Source: Gibbsiella quercinecans | GTDB taxonomy: Bacteria > Pseudomonadota > Gammaproteobacteria > Enterobacterales > Enterobacteriaceae | Length of the DNA: 64,000 nucleotides | Direction of reading: 5' to 3' | NCBI RefSeq assembly: GCF_002291425.1 | Contig: NZ_CP014136.1 | Span: 2,170,001-2,234,000, forward strand | Shown: positions 1 to 8,450 of the stretch, in pieces | Layout of the letters: each line of letters opens with the position of its first letter | How positions within the stretch are numbered: position 1 is the stretch's first letter | The notes under the pieces: generated by a model | The model's database searches: none | The model's input: the letters and a program-made list of their open reading frames with translations, nothing else | What the model was told of the DNA's origin: nothing | Position numbers and translations under genes: made by a program

Positions 1-1325
1 TCATAGTGGAAGCGGGTGCGCAGCAGGTTCAATTGACCGATGAAGGCACCAGCCAGGATAGTGCTTATCACACGCACGATATTCACCAGGCCGGCAAGGA
101 ACGGCCCTTCCATCGGCTGCACCACGCTGACAATCAGAAACAGCATCGCCACCATAGCCAACGGCTGGCCAATGGCATGCAGCAGCGTAGCGCACAGCAG
201 TTGGCGTACCATCCATTCATCGGTAATCCCTGAAGCCAACCAACAGGCCGCCGCCATGCAGGCCAGGCCGGCGGCAAAAACGTAGCGCGCATCGACCCAG
301 CGCTGATACAGCAGCACCGCCACGCACGAGCCCAGCACCAGTTGTGGCAGCCCGACGATCAGCCCCAGCGGCGCGGTCTGTGCCAGGCGAAAACCGTGCA
401 GGCCGGCTAGCGCGTTGGCCGGCAGCCCGACGCCGGCAAACATCGCCACCAGCAGGCCGAGCAGCGCGATAAAACCCAGCCAGATATTGCGGCGCTTCAG
501 CAGATCCAACCGGACGAACGGCGCCGGGTGGAACCACTCACACACCAGAAACAGTGCCGTGAAGATCGCGCCAACGCCAAGCGAAGCAACGATCACCGGC
601 GAGTTGAACCAGTCCAGGCGAACGCCCTGATCGATACCGACCACCAACAGCATCAGGCCCGGCAGGCCAAGCGCCATACCAAACCAGTCCGCCTGTTTCA
701 GCCGTGGCAGCGCCGGCGGCATTTTGGGGATACCCCAGCCGACCATCGCCATGGCGATCAGCCCGAGCGGGATCACATGCCAATAGGCCCAACGCCAGTT
801 TTCCAGATGATCGACGCACAGGGCGGCCAGCCAGAGCGCCACATTGGGCGACAGCGTGGCGGTCATGGCGAACAGCGCCAGGCCGTGCAGCCGGATCGGC
901 GCGGGCAGGAAACGCAGGGCCGCCATCATCAGGATCGGCACCAGCGAGCCGGCGCACAGGCCATGCAGCACACGCAGCGCCAACAGCAAGTGCAGATCGC
1001 GCACCCAGGGCAGCACGGCGGCGAGCACCATCGCCGCCGCCAGCATCGTTAAATGGAAGCGGCGCATCGAGAACGTAATCGCGAACCAGGCGGCAAACGG
1101 CATCGCCGCCAGTTCGCCAGCCGAATAGGCGGTGGAAAGCCAAGAGAAATCGTCTTTCGCGAAGCCCAGCCCGCCTTGCATATCCACCAGCACCAACGCA
1201 GGCACCCGGCTGCTCAGGCCCGCCACCATCGCGGCCAGCAGCACCCCCAACAACCCGACGGCCAGCCGGACGCCAAATACCGGCTGCGACGACGCGGCGG
1301 CAGGCGCAGACACGGCCGCACTCAT
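1..1325 (-). CDS. MFS drug-efflux transporter, DHA2/EmrB-like (3' end beyond left edge)
   Basis: An open frame starts at ATG 1325 and runs off the left edge without a stop, giving 441 visible residues. It is a polytopic membrane protein: many hydrophobic segments of about 20 residues separated by short basic loops, the first at about residues 19-42, with the MFS-like pattern W-L-S-T-A-Y-S after it. Length and layout fit the 14-helix DHA2 family, whose members (EmrB type) are proton-driven inner-membrane pumps. The ATG overlaps the stop of the upstream outer-membrane lipoprotein gene by 4 nt (ATGA), so the two are probably translationally coupled. A membrane-fusion (HlyD/EmrA) gene would be expected next, beyond the window; that is inference. 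Substrate unknown. Confidence 0.8.
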   Translation of the reverse strand, partial: MSAAVSAPAAASSQPVFGVRLAVGLLGVLLAAMVAGLSSRVPALVLVDMQGGLGFAKDDFSWLSTAYSAGELAAMPFAAWFAITFSMRRFHLTMLAAAMVLAAVLPWVRDLHLLLALRVLHGLCAGSLVPILMMAALRFLPAPIRLHGLALFAMTATLSPNVALWLAALCVDHLENWRWAYWHVIPLGLIAMAMVGWGIPKMPPALPRLKQADWFGMALGLPGLMLLVVGIDQGVRLDWFNSPVIVASLGVGAIFTALFLVCEWFHPAPFVRLDLLKRRNIWLGFIALLGLLVAMFAGVGLPANALAGLHGFRLAQTAPLGLIVGLPQLVLGSCVAVLLYQRWVDARYVFAAGLACMAAACWLASGITDEWMVRQLLCATLLHAIGQPLAMVAMLFLIVSVVQPMEGPFLAGLVNIVRVISTILAGAFIGQLNLLRTRFHY

Positions 1326-2797
1326 GACGGCGCCCTGACCGTTTCAGCCTGCAGCGCCGGTGACCAGCCGCCACCCAGCGCCCGATACAGCGCGACCACC
1401 GCCAGCGCCGAAGCGGTAGCGCAGTCGCTCAGTTCCGCCTGGCTCGCCAGCAGCGTGCGGCGGGCAATCAACACAGTGGTGAAATCCGCAGTGCCTTCCT
1501 GATAGGAACGCTGCGCGACAGTCAGCGCTATCTGGTTATTTTCCAGCGCCGTTTGCAGTTGTTCATGCCGCTTCAGCTCGCTGGCGTAGGCGCCCAGCGC
1601 ATCGTCCACTTCATGCCAGGCGCGCAGCACCGTTTGCTGATAGGCGATGCCCGCCAGCGTATGGCGCGTTTCACTCAGTTCCAGTTGGCGGCGCAGCCGC
1701 CCGCCTTCGAAGATCGGCAGGTAAAGCGTTGGTCCGAACGAATAGCGGCGGGAATCCCAACTGCCGAGATCCGTCAGATCAAACGCCTGCACGCCAAGCG
1801 AACCGGTCAGGCTGATGCGCGGGTAGAAATCGGCCTGGGCGGCGCCGATGTCTGCCACGGCGGCACGCAGCTTCGCCTCCGCCTGCAGGATATCCGGCCG
1901 CTGCCGGGCCAGCTCGGAAGGCACACCAATCGGCAGTTGCGCCGGCATCGCCGGCAGCTTCGCCGCCGCCAGGCGCGTATCAAGCTCACGCGGCGGTTTG
2001 CCCAACAGCAGCGCTAAGGCATTCATCAAGCCATCGCGCTGGTGGTTCAACTGCGTTAAGCGCGCCGACAGTTCGGCGGCATCCGCACGCGCCGATGCCG
2101 CATCGAAGCGGTTGGCAACGCCGTTGCGCTCGCGGCTCTCCGCCATGCGCACCAGATCGTGGGCGATACGCTGGTTCTCTTCCACCAGTTCCGCCTGCGC
2201 CTGTATGCCACGCAACAGCAGATAGGTGCGGGCGATCTCCGCCGTAACGGAAACTTCCGCCGCCGCTTTTCCATAGGAAGCCGCTTCCAGGTTCGCCTGG
2301 GCGGATTCGCCGACATGGCGCAAATGGCCCCAAAAATCGAGCTCCCATGCAGCCTGTAGCCCCATCGACCAAGTGTCGTAACCACGGGTGGGGGCGCCGA
2401 GGCGGTGGGTTGGCGAGTTCTCGCTGATGGCCGAACGTGCATAGCCCGCATCGGCCGCCAGGGTGGGCTGGCGGGCTGCATCGGCGATCCCTAACTGTGC
2501 GCGGCTCTCTTCAATCCGCAGCGCCGCCGCCTGAAGATCCAGGTTGGCGCCCGCCGCCGATTCCAGCGACAGCAGCGTGGCATCATTGAACAGTGCCCAC
2601 CAGCGCGCCGGTGCCGGCGCATCGCTCAGGGCGGGTTGGCTGCTGACTGCCGATTCACGCGCCTGCAACGCCGCCGTTGCCGGGCCAATCGATGGCGCCT
2701 GCACCGAGGGGACGGTGCTGCAGCCAGCCAATAACAGAAGAAGTGCTAACGCAGGGGGGCCTTGATACAACAATCCGCATCGGGCAGAACGATTCAT
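1322..2797 (-). CDS. NodT-family outer-membrane efflux lipoprotein
   Basis: 491 residues. The N-terminus has a lipoprotein signal: a leucine-rich core followed by the lipobox L-A-G-C with Cys26 as the predicted lipidated residue. The rest reads as an outer membrane factor of the TolC/OprM/NodT type: two repeated halves with long alanine- and glutamate-rich helices (A-L-R-I-E-E-S-R-A-Q-L-G near residue 95; R-Q-R-P-D-I near residue 300; the beta segment F-Y-P-R-I-S-L-T-G-S after it). Such proteins are the outer-membrane exit duct of tripartite pumps. It is the first gene of a divergent operon next to a TetR-type gene and is followed with a 4-nt overlap by an MFS pump. The start is supported by GAGGAA 7 nt upstream. 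Substrate cannot be read from the sequence. Confidence 0.88.
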   Translation of the reverse strand: MNRSARCGLLYQGPPALALLLLLAGCSTVPSVQAPSIGPATAALQARESAVSSQPALSDAPAPARWWALFNDATLLSLESAAGANLDLQAAALRIEESRAQLGIADAARQPTLAADAGYARSAISENSPTHRLGAPTRGYDTWSMGLQAAWELDFWGHLRHVGESAQANLEAASYGKAAAEVSVTAEIARTYLLLRGIQAQAELVEENQRIAHDLVRMAESRERNGVANRFDAASARADAAELSARLTQLNHQRDGLMNALALLLGKPPRELDTRLAAAKLPAMPAQLPIGVPSELARQRPDILQAEAKLRAAVADIGAAQADFYPRISLTGSLGVQAFDLTDLGSWDSRRYSFGPTLYLPIFEGGRLRRQLELSETRHTLAGIAYQQTVLRAWHEVDDALGAYASELKRHEQLQTALENNQIALTVAQRSYQEGTADFTTVLIARRTLLASQAELSDCATASALAVVALYRALGGGWSPALQAETVRAPS

Positions 2798-2884
2798 TTA
2801 TTTCCTCAAACCGAGAGCAGTACTAGCTGGTCTCTTTACTTAACCATTACAAACAAAGGGGCATCGCGAACGGGCTGCGCCAAT

Positions 2885-2902
2885 GGATACCGATCGGTAT
2901 CC
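2885..2902. promoter_or_regulatory. Perfect 18-bp palindrome, candidate TetR operator
   Basis: GGATACCGATCGGTATCC is a perfect palindrome in the 226-bp divergent region between the efflux lipoprotein gene and the TetR-type gene. A related half site (ACCGATAGGTAT) lies at 2969-2980. Position and symmetry fit binding by the adjacent TetR-family dimer; the assignment is inference. Confidence 0.6.
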
Positions 2903-2978
2903 TATAGATTAATCCGTAACACGTCAATTACCAAACATTCACAATATGAATAGGTTTTCTGATTGGAAACCGATAGGT

Positions 2979-2994
2979 ATACTGCCGGCAGTAT
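2979..2994. promoter_or_regulatory. Perfect 16-bp palindrome upstream of tetR-type gene
   Basis: ATACTGCCGGCAGTAT is perfectly self-complementary and sits 29 nt upstream of the GTG start at 3024. It immediately follows a partial copy (2969-2980) of the palindrome at 2885, so this could be an autoregulatory operator of the TetR-type protein. Confidence 0.45.
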
Positions 2995-3023
2995 TTGGCC
3001 TTCACTGCAACCCAGGAGCCCCC

Positions 3024-3650
3024 GTGAGCGAAACTGCTGATCCCCATGATGAAAAAACGGCCGTTGTCCTGAATGCCGCCGCGGCGGTGTTCCTGACGCA
3101 CGGCTTTAGCGCAGCGACGACGGACATGATCCAACGGGAGGCCGGGGTTTCGAAAAAGACGCTGTACGCGTGTTTTCCCAGTAAAGAAGCCATGTTTACC
3201 GCAGTGATTGATCGCCAGTGCGCGGTAATGGCCGCCACCGTTAAGGCGATCCAACCGGCGCCGGGCAACCTGGCCAAAACGCTGACGGACATCGGCAGGG
3301 CCTATCTGGATATTGTGCTGTCTGATACCGGCGTGGCGCTGTTCCGCGTGGTGGTCGCCGAGGCGCCGCGTTTTCCGCAGGCCGGTCGGCTCTTCTACCT
3401 GGCCGGCCCTAAAATGGTGACGGCGATGGTGGCCGAGCGGTTAAGCGATGCCTCGCGGGCGGGTGATATCGACATCCACACCATCGGCGCAGAGACTGCG
3501 GCTTCGCTTTTCATCAGCATGGTGCGCACCGAAGGCCAGTTGGAAGGGTTGTTGCACCCCGGCTCACGGCCCTCGGTCGAGCAGTTGGACCGCTGGGTGC
3601 GGCTGGCCGTGGAGACGTTTATCGGGCGGTTCGCGGTGCGGCGAGCGTGA
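3024..3650 (+). CDS. TetR/AcrR-family transcriptional regulator
   Basis: 208 residues from GTG 3024, chosen because AGGAG lies 6 nt upstream. An in-frame ATG at 2946 would extend it by 26 residues but lies over operator-like palindromes. Residues about 10-60 form a TetR-type helix-turn-helix: A-A-A-A-V-F-L-T-H-G-F, then T-T-D-M-I-Q-R-E-A-G-V-S-K-K-T-L-Y, then F-P-S-K-E-A-M-F. The C-terminal two thirds is a helical ligand-binding and dimer domain. Divergent transcription from the efflux operon and palindromes in between make it the likely local repressor. Inducer unknown. Confidence 0.88.
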   Translation: MSETADPHDEKTAVVLNAAAAVFLTHGFSAATTDMIQREAGVSKKTLYACFPSKEAMFTAVIDRQCAVMAATVKAIQPAPGNLAKTLTDIGRAYLDIVLSDTGVALFRVVVAEAPRFPQAGRLFYLAGPKMVTAMVAERLSDASRAGDIDIHTIGAETAASLFISMVRTEGQLEGLLHPGSRPSVEQLDRWVRLAVETFIGRFAVRRA

Positions 3651-3799
3651 GAGCGGCGTGGCGGGCAATCCAGGCGGCATCGCAGAAATGGACGATGCCG
3701 CTTTATTATCAAGTTCGCTGATCGTCTGGCCGGTCAGTTGTGAGAGAAAACAGGTATACAAAATCCGGTACAGGCTCCCTTAATGGCCATCTCACAGCA

Positions 3800-4948
3800 C
3801 TACCAGGCGGCGTGATACAGCTCGATAATGTCGGCAAGGCTCGCTTCACGCGGGTTACCACCGGTACACACATCGTCAAATGCGGCCTGCGCCAGCGCCG
3901 GAATATCTTCCTTACGTACCCCAACATCGCGCAGGTGTAACGGGATACCGACGTCGCGATTAAGTGCAAACACCGCATCCACAGCGGCATTACGCGCATC
4001 AGCCAGACTCAGCCCTTCCACTTTCTCGCCCATCGCACGGGCAATATCGCGAAACTTCTCGCCGGTATATTCCGCGTTGTAGTACATGACATGCGGCAAC
4101 AGGATGGCATTCGCCACACCGTGCGGGGTGTTGTAAAACGCCCCCAGCGGATGCGCCATACCGTGAACCAGCCCTAGCCCAACGTTGGAAAATCCCATCC
4201 CGGCAACGTATTGCCCCAGCGCCATCGCCTCCCCGGCATCACGCTGGCCGGCAACCGAACCGCGCAGCGCGCCGGCAATAATCTCAATCGCTTTGATATG
4301 CAGCGCATCGGTCAGCGCCCAGGCGGCACGGGTGATATAGCCTTCAATCGCGTGGGTCAATGCATCAACGCCGGTCGCAGCTTTGAGCGCGGGCGGCATG
4401 CCGTCCATCATGTCGGCATCAATAAACGCCACCTGCGGGATATCATGCGGATCGACACAGACAAACTTGCGGCGTTTCTCTTCATCAGTGATCACATAGT
4501 TAATGGTCACCTCCGCTGCCGTTCCCGCCGTCGTTGGAATGGCCATCACAGGCACGCTGGGGTTACGCGTCGGCGACAGGCCTTCCAGGCTGCGTACATC
4601 AGCAAACTCGGGGTTATTGCTGATAATGCCAATCGCTTTGCAGGTATCCTGCGGAGAGCCCCCGCCAATAGCGATAAGGTAATCGGCGCCACTTTGCGCA
4701 AATACGCCCAGCCCCTCTGTTACCACCCCGATAGTCGGATTGGGGATCACACCAGAATAAATTTCCCATGCTAACCCGGCAGCATCCATCTTATCGGTCA
4801 CCTTCGCGACCACGCCGCACTCCACCAGCGTTTTATCAGTCACAATCAATGCCTTATGATAACCACGGCGATTAACCTCATCGGTTAATATCTCCACCGC
4901 CCCCCGGCCAAACCATGCCGTTTCGTTCAGAATCATTCTGTTCGCCAT
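3800..4948 (-). CDS. fucO: Lactaldehyde reductase (iron-dependent alcohol dehydrogenase)
   Basis: 382 residues, the same size as E. coli FucO. It reduces L-lactaldehyde to L-1,2-propanediol with NADH, the redox sink for L-fucose and L-rhamnose breakdown. It shows the group III alcohol dehydrogenase pattern: the NAD-binding G-G-G-S-P-Q-D at about residues 96-102, T-T-A-G-T-A-A-E, and metal-site stretches D-A-L-T-H-A-I-E-G and G-L-V-H-G-M-A-H-P-L-G with a third histidine in N-T-P-H-G-V. The start has GGAG 10 nt upstream. It is the last gene of the minus-strand operon, 26 nt after fucA, and is convergent with the TetR-type gene. Confidence 0.93.
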   Translation of the reverse strand: MANRMILNETAWFGRGAVEILTDEVNRRGYHKALIVTDKTLVECGVVAKVTDKMDAAGLAWEIYSGVIPNPTIGVVTEGLGVFAQSGADYLIAIGGGSPQDTCKAIGIISNNPEFADVRSLEGLSPTRNPSVPVMAIPTTAGTAAEVTINYVITDEEKRRKFVCVDPHDIPQVAFIDADMMDGMPPALKAATGVDALTHAIEGYITRAAWALTDALHIKAIEIIAGALRGSVAGQRDAGEAMALGQYVAGMGFSNVGLGLVHGMAHPLGAFYNTPHGVANAILLPHVMYYNAEYTGEKFRDIARAMGEKVEGLSLADARNAAVDAVFALNRDVGIPLHLRDVGVRKEDIPALAQAAFDDVCTGGNPREASLADIIELYHAAW

Positions 4949-4974
4949 TTTCTATCTCCTTCCGCTTTGCGAAA

Positions 4975-5622
4975 TTACTCTTCAATACGTAGTCCGTAGG
5001 TTTTAAATTTCTCCAGCACTACAGCAATTTCATCATCATCCAGAATCGGCACCGGGTCGGTAATCGCCAGCGTGCTAAGATACAGTTGCGCCAGCACTTC
5101 AACTTCATGCGCCAGCCACAGCGCTTTTTCTAAATTAACTTCACAGGCTATCAGCCCATGGTGCTGCAGCAACGTTGCTTTGCGGTTTTTGAGGGCTACC
5201 GCAACAAATTCTGATAACGCCTGTGTGCCGAATGTGGCGTACGGCGCGCATGGAATGGAATTCCCCCCGGCGGCGGCAATCATGTAGTGAATGGCTGGGA
5301 TAGGACGGTTGAGGATCGAAACGGCCGTGCAATGAATGGCATGATTATGAACAACGGCATTAGCATCTGGCCGGATTTGATAAGCGGCAAGATGAAAGCG
5401 CCACTCGCTGGAGGGTAACTTCCCTTCTTCGTAATGCCCCTGCTGATCAACATAGACGATCATGTTTTCAGTCAGTCTTTCGTAAGGGATACCGCTGGGC
5501 GTAATCAGCATGCCGTCATCATATCGTGTGCTAACATTTCCCGCCGTCCCCTGATTTAAGCCAAGGCGCGTCATTTCAAGGCAGGTTTCAATTATTTCAC
5601 AAGATAAATTTGCTCTTTCCAT
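4975..5622 (-). CDS. fucA: L-fuculose-1-phosphate aldolase
   Basis: 215 residues, as in E. coli. A class II zinc aldolase that splits L-fuculose-1-phosphate into dihydroxyacetone phosphate and L-lactaldehyde. Visible family motifs: G-N-V-S near residue 28, S-G-I-P-Y-E-R, the catalytic E in P-S-S-E-W, the zinc histidines in V-V-H-N-H-A-I-H, and a third in L-L-Q-H-H-G. Its product lactaldehyde is the substrate of FucO, encoded just downstream. GGAG precedes the ATG by 7 nt. A 137-nt gap with two inverted repeats separates it from the LacI-type gene. Confidence 0.94.
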   Translation of the reverse strand: MERANLSCEIIETCLEMTRLGLNQGTAGNVSTRYDDGMLITPSGIPYERLTENMIVYVDQQGHYEEGKLPSSEWRFHLAAYQIRPDANAVVHNHAIHCTAVSILNRPIPAIHYMIAAAGGNSIPCAPYATFGTQALSEFVAVALKNRKATLLQHHGLIACEVNLEKALWLAHEVEVLAQLYLSTLAITDPVPILDDDEIAVVLEKFKTYGLRIEE

Positions 5623-5649
5623 CTTTATTCTCCGGATACAGTTCCCCTC

Positions 5650-5676
5650 GTCTTTATCACGAATAAAAATAAAGAC
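5650..5676. repeat. Inverted repeat upstream of fucA
   Basis: Arms GTCTTTAT (5650-5657) and ATAAAGAC (5669-5676) are perfectly complementary around an 11-nt spacer, 28 nt upstream of the fucA start. It could be an mRNA stem-loop or a protein site; no U-tract makes it a clear terminator. Confidence 0.45.
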
Positions 5677-5697
5677 AGGTCAGATTTTAGGTAAGAG

Positions 5698-5732
5698 CAA
5701 CCACTGAATAGTAATAAATATTCAGTAGGTTG
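5698..5732. repeat. Inverted repeat between lacI-type gene and fucA
   Basis: Arms CAACC-ACTGAATA and TATTCAGT-AGGTTG pair almost perfectly around the 8-nt loop GTAATAAA. On the minus transcript it lies 27 nt after the regulator's stop and about 75 nt before fucA. There is no run of U after it, so RNA processing, stability or partial attenuation is as likely as termination. Confidence 0.5.
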
Positions 5733-5759
5733 TTCTATTTTAATAATGTTCGCGTATTA

Positions 5760-6755
5760 TTATTTTCTTACACGTTTAATTAATTTCATTTCAACTTTCA
5801 CGGTCTCTTTCACCGGATGATCTTCAATAGCACTAAGCATCATATCGAAAGCCTTTTCCGCCCAGACATGTTCATCTTGTTGCATTGACCACACGTTATT
5901 AGACAGAAAGCCCAACATGGGGTGTTCATCGAACGTACCTATATTGATCTCGGGCGGTACGCCGCCGAAGCGATCGCGGATCGCTTTCACCGCCCCTTCC
6001 AACACCGGGAGTGACGAGGCGATAAACGCCTGCGGACACCCCTGCTCGTCGATCAACTTTTCCATAATCTGGTATCCCCCTTCGGGGTTGTTAACGGGCC
6101 CTTCACGCACCCATTCACGATGATAGATCCCTTTTTTGGCCAACGCATTAAGGTAACCGGCAAGACGATCGCTAATGCTTGGCAGACCGCAATCCCCGAC
6201 TAAAAACCATACCGGCAGTTTTTCTGCCTCAAGTAAATCTTGCGTCAATCGCTCACCGCCCGCGATATTATGGCTTTCTACCAGGGCGTTATCCGTATAC
6301 TTAAAATCACGGTCAAGCAACACCATGGGTTTTCTCACCTGACGTAGATGATGTTGCTGGTTCTCCAACGTCGAAGGCACAATAAAAAGACCGTCGACAT
6401 TGCGGGCAATGAGCGCTTTAGTTAATTTATTTTCATAATCAACATCATCGTAAGTACAGCTAATCATTAACTGGTACCCAGAACGGCGGCAACGCTGTTC
6501 GAGTTTTTCTGCCAACGTGGCAAAAAAGACGTTGGAGATATTGGGCACGATCAGCCCCAGGGTATCTGTTTTATTCAGCTTCAAACTACGGGCTGAATAG
6601 TTAATGACATAACCATACCGCTCAACATATTCATTAATGCGCGTTTGTGTTTTGACGCTGATTCGGTATTGTTCAGCCTTGCCATTCAGCACCAGTCTTA
6701 CGGTCGTCACCGATAAATTCAGATCGCTGGCTATCTGTTCCACTGTTTTAGCCAT
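5760..6755 (-). CDS. LacI-family transcriptional regulator of the fucose-type locus
   Basis: 331 residues from ATG 6755, chosen because the family-typical start M-A-K-T-V-E-Q-I-A-S-D-L follows it; an ATG 8 codons upstream is possible. Residues about 4-25 are the LacI helix-turn-helix (T-V-E-Q-I-A, then V-T-T-V-R-L-V-L-N-G), the hinge ends near residue 60 (L-G-L-I-V-P-N-I-S-N starts the sugar-binding domain), and the remainder is a periplasmic-binding-protein-like effector domain. It lies inside the minus operon between a sugar kinase and fucA, where E. coli uses the unrelated DeoR-type FucR. The 16-bp palindromes at 12097 and 12336 are the obvious operator candidates. The inducer is not visible. 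Confidence 0.88.
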   Translation of the reverse strand: MAKTVEQIASDLNLSVTTVRLVLNGKAEQYRISVKTQTRINEYVERYGYVINYSARSLKLNKTDTLGLIVPNISNVFFATLAEKLEQRCRRSGYQLMISCTYDDVDYENKLTKALIARNVDGLFIVPSTLENQQHHLRQVRKPMVLLDRDFKYTDNALVESHNIAGGERLTQDLLEAEKLPVWFLVGDCGLPSISDRLAGYLNALAKKGIYHREWVREGPVNNPEGGYQIMEKLIDEQGCPQAFIASSLPVLEGAVKAIRDRFGGVPPEINIGTFDEHPMLGFLSNNVWSMQQDEHVWAEKAFDMMLSAIEDHPVKETVKVEMKLIKRVRK

Positions 6756-6819
6756 GTATGTGCCCCAGTTAACATCCAAACGTCAATTCACAATCATAAA
6801 ATTATTTTGCACATTTGTC

Positions 6820-8400
6820 TTACTGCATCAGGCGGTTAAGCACCTGTTGCTGCTCCCAGAGCGCGAGATAAACCTGATATTTACGCTCAAAAAAATCCTG
6901 TCTCGCGGGATTTGCCTTAATCACCTCTCCCGGTGCCACCATGGCCTGGCATGCCGATGAGAAATCAGGCCAGCTACCGCTTGCCACTGCCCCGGTAATC
7001 GCCGCCCCCAGCGTTACGGCATCTTCCTCCTGCATGAGATGGATATCACAGCCCGTGGCATCCGCATATTCACGCAGCCACAACGCATTGTGCGTTGCAC
7101 CGCCGCATAACGTCAGCCGGGAAATCGTATGGCCACTTTCACGCATGGCATCCATAATATGCCGCGTGCCGCAGGCGATAGCCTGCAGCGTAGCGAGGTA
7201 CAAACGCGCCAATTGAGGCTCGCCGCTCTCCAGAGTCAGGCCGCAAACGCTCCCTCTGGCATCAGGGCGGGCCCGCGGCGAACGGTTGCCATGATGATCG
7301 GCCAGGACATGCAGATTACGTGTCGGTTCAGGTTCTTTCTCTTCCAGTGCCGCCACCCACTCATTGACTAACACCACCGGATGGCATCCGCGCTGTTCGG
7401 CCTTGAGAAACAGCCCGGCACTGGCGCCCGCTTCCTGGAGCGTCCAGTCCACCAGCGATCCAGCGGCGCTTTGCCCACCTTCCGTCAGCCAGTAGCCCGG
7501 AAGCATCGCAGACCAGTAAGGCCCCCAAACGCCAGCCGTATGTATCTCTTGTTCGCTACATAACATATGGCAGTTAGACGTTCCGCTAATCAGCGCCAGA
7601 GTACCTGCAGGCTGCACGCCAGCCAACGCAACGCCGCCGGCATGGGCATCAATCATCCCGCTTGCCACCACAACTTCCGTCGTCAGCCCCAATGCCTGGG
7701 CGGCGGCAGCGTTCAGCGTTCCCGCAGCGGCCCCGGGAGGAAGGATCCGCGCGGGAATTTTACCGAGCAAGTCAGTAAGCCCGACGGCCGCCAACAAGGA
7801 ACGACTGAAGCGCTGTTCGTGCGCTAAATAGTTCCATTTGCAAGTCAACGTACACAGCCCGGCGACATCATTACCGGTGGCTTTCCACACCAGAAAATCC
7901 GCCAGATCGAAAAAACGATGGGTACGCTGCCAGGTTGCTGGAAAATGGTTTTTCAACCAGAGCACTTTAGGCAGTTCCATTTCAACGCTCACTTCCCCAC
8001 CAACGTAACGTAGTGCGGGATCCTGCGTGGCGTTTATTCGTTCAGCCTCTGCCGTTGCACGGTGATCCATCCACATAATAATGTCGTGCTCGGACGCCTC
8101 GCCAGGCGACACCGCCAACCCTTCGCCCCGGGCGTCCAGAGCAACCAGCGAACAAGTCGCATCAAAGCCCAACGAGCGAATCGCGGTGGCGGGAATTCCG
8201 GCCGTTGCCACGGCCTCTTTTACCACCAGACAAACCTGCCGCCAGATTTCAGCGGAAGATTGCTCCACGCGTTCCCCGCCAGGCCGGAATTGAGAAACAG
8301 GGCGTGTGGCAAACCCCAGCCGCGTGCCGCTGGCATCATACACTCCCGCTCTCACGCTGGCGGAACCGACATCCACTCCAAGGAAATATCCACTACCCAT
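6820..8400 (-). CDS. FGGY-family carbohydrate kinase (ribulokinase/YpCarbK-like)
   Basis: 526 residues, longer than FucK (472) and close to the AraB/FGGY pentulose-kinase branch. The N-terminal actin-like fold shows the phosphate-binding stretch L-G-V-D-V-G-S-A-S-V-R-A-G; the second half shows I-S-G-T-S-N, G-G-Q-S-A-A-G and L-C-G-G-A-T-H-N-A-L-W. It phosphorylates a sugar, probably a ketopentose or deoxy-ketohexose, after uptake by the ABC transporter encoded upstream. The locus already has a FucK-like kinase (14255-15673), so this is a second sugar kinase with a separate substrate, or an isozyme. The start has AGGGAG 5 nt before the ATG. Confidence 0.85.
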   Translation of the reverse strand: MGSGYFLGVDVGSASVRAGVYDASGTRLGFATRPVSQFRPGGERVEQSSAEIWRQVCLVVKEAVATAGIPATAIRSLGFDATCSLVALDARGEGLAVSPGEASEHDIIMWMDHRATAEAERINATQDPALRYVGGEVSVEMELPKVLWLKNHFPATWQRTHRFFDLADFLVWKATGNDVAGLCTLTCKWNYLAHEQRFSRSLLAAVGLTDLLGKIPARILPPGAAAGTLNAAAAQALGLTTEVVVASGMIDAHAGGVALAGVQPAGTLALISGTSNCHMLCSEQEIHTAGVWGPYWSAMLPGYWLTEGGQSAAGSLVDWTLQEAGASAGLFLKAEQRGCHPVVLVNEWVAALEEKEPEPTRNLHVLADHHGNRSPRARPDARGSVCGLTLESGEPQLARLYLATLQAIACGTRHIMDAMRESGHTISRLTLCGGATHNALWLREYADATGCDIHLMQEEDAVTLGAAITGAVASGSWPDFSSACQAMVAPGEVIKANPARQDFFERKYQVYLALWEQQQVLNRLMQ

Positions 8401-8450
8401 AATGACTCCCTGACGCTGGCTAATAAGGGGAAAAGAGGCTATACACGATT

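Noticed and set aside
538-1374. A 278-codon minus-strand frame across the efflux pump region
   Set aside because: Arg/Ala-rich out-of-frame shadow of the MFS transporter, which reads without stops from 1325 to the window edge in another frame and has clear membrane spans.
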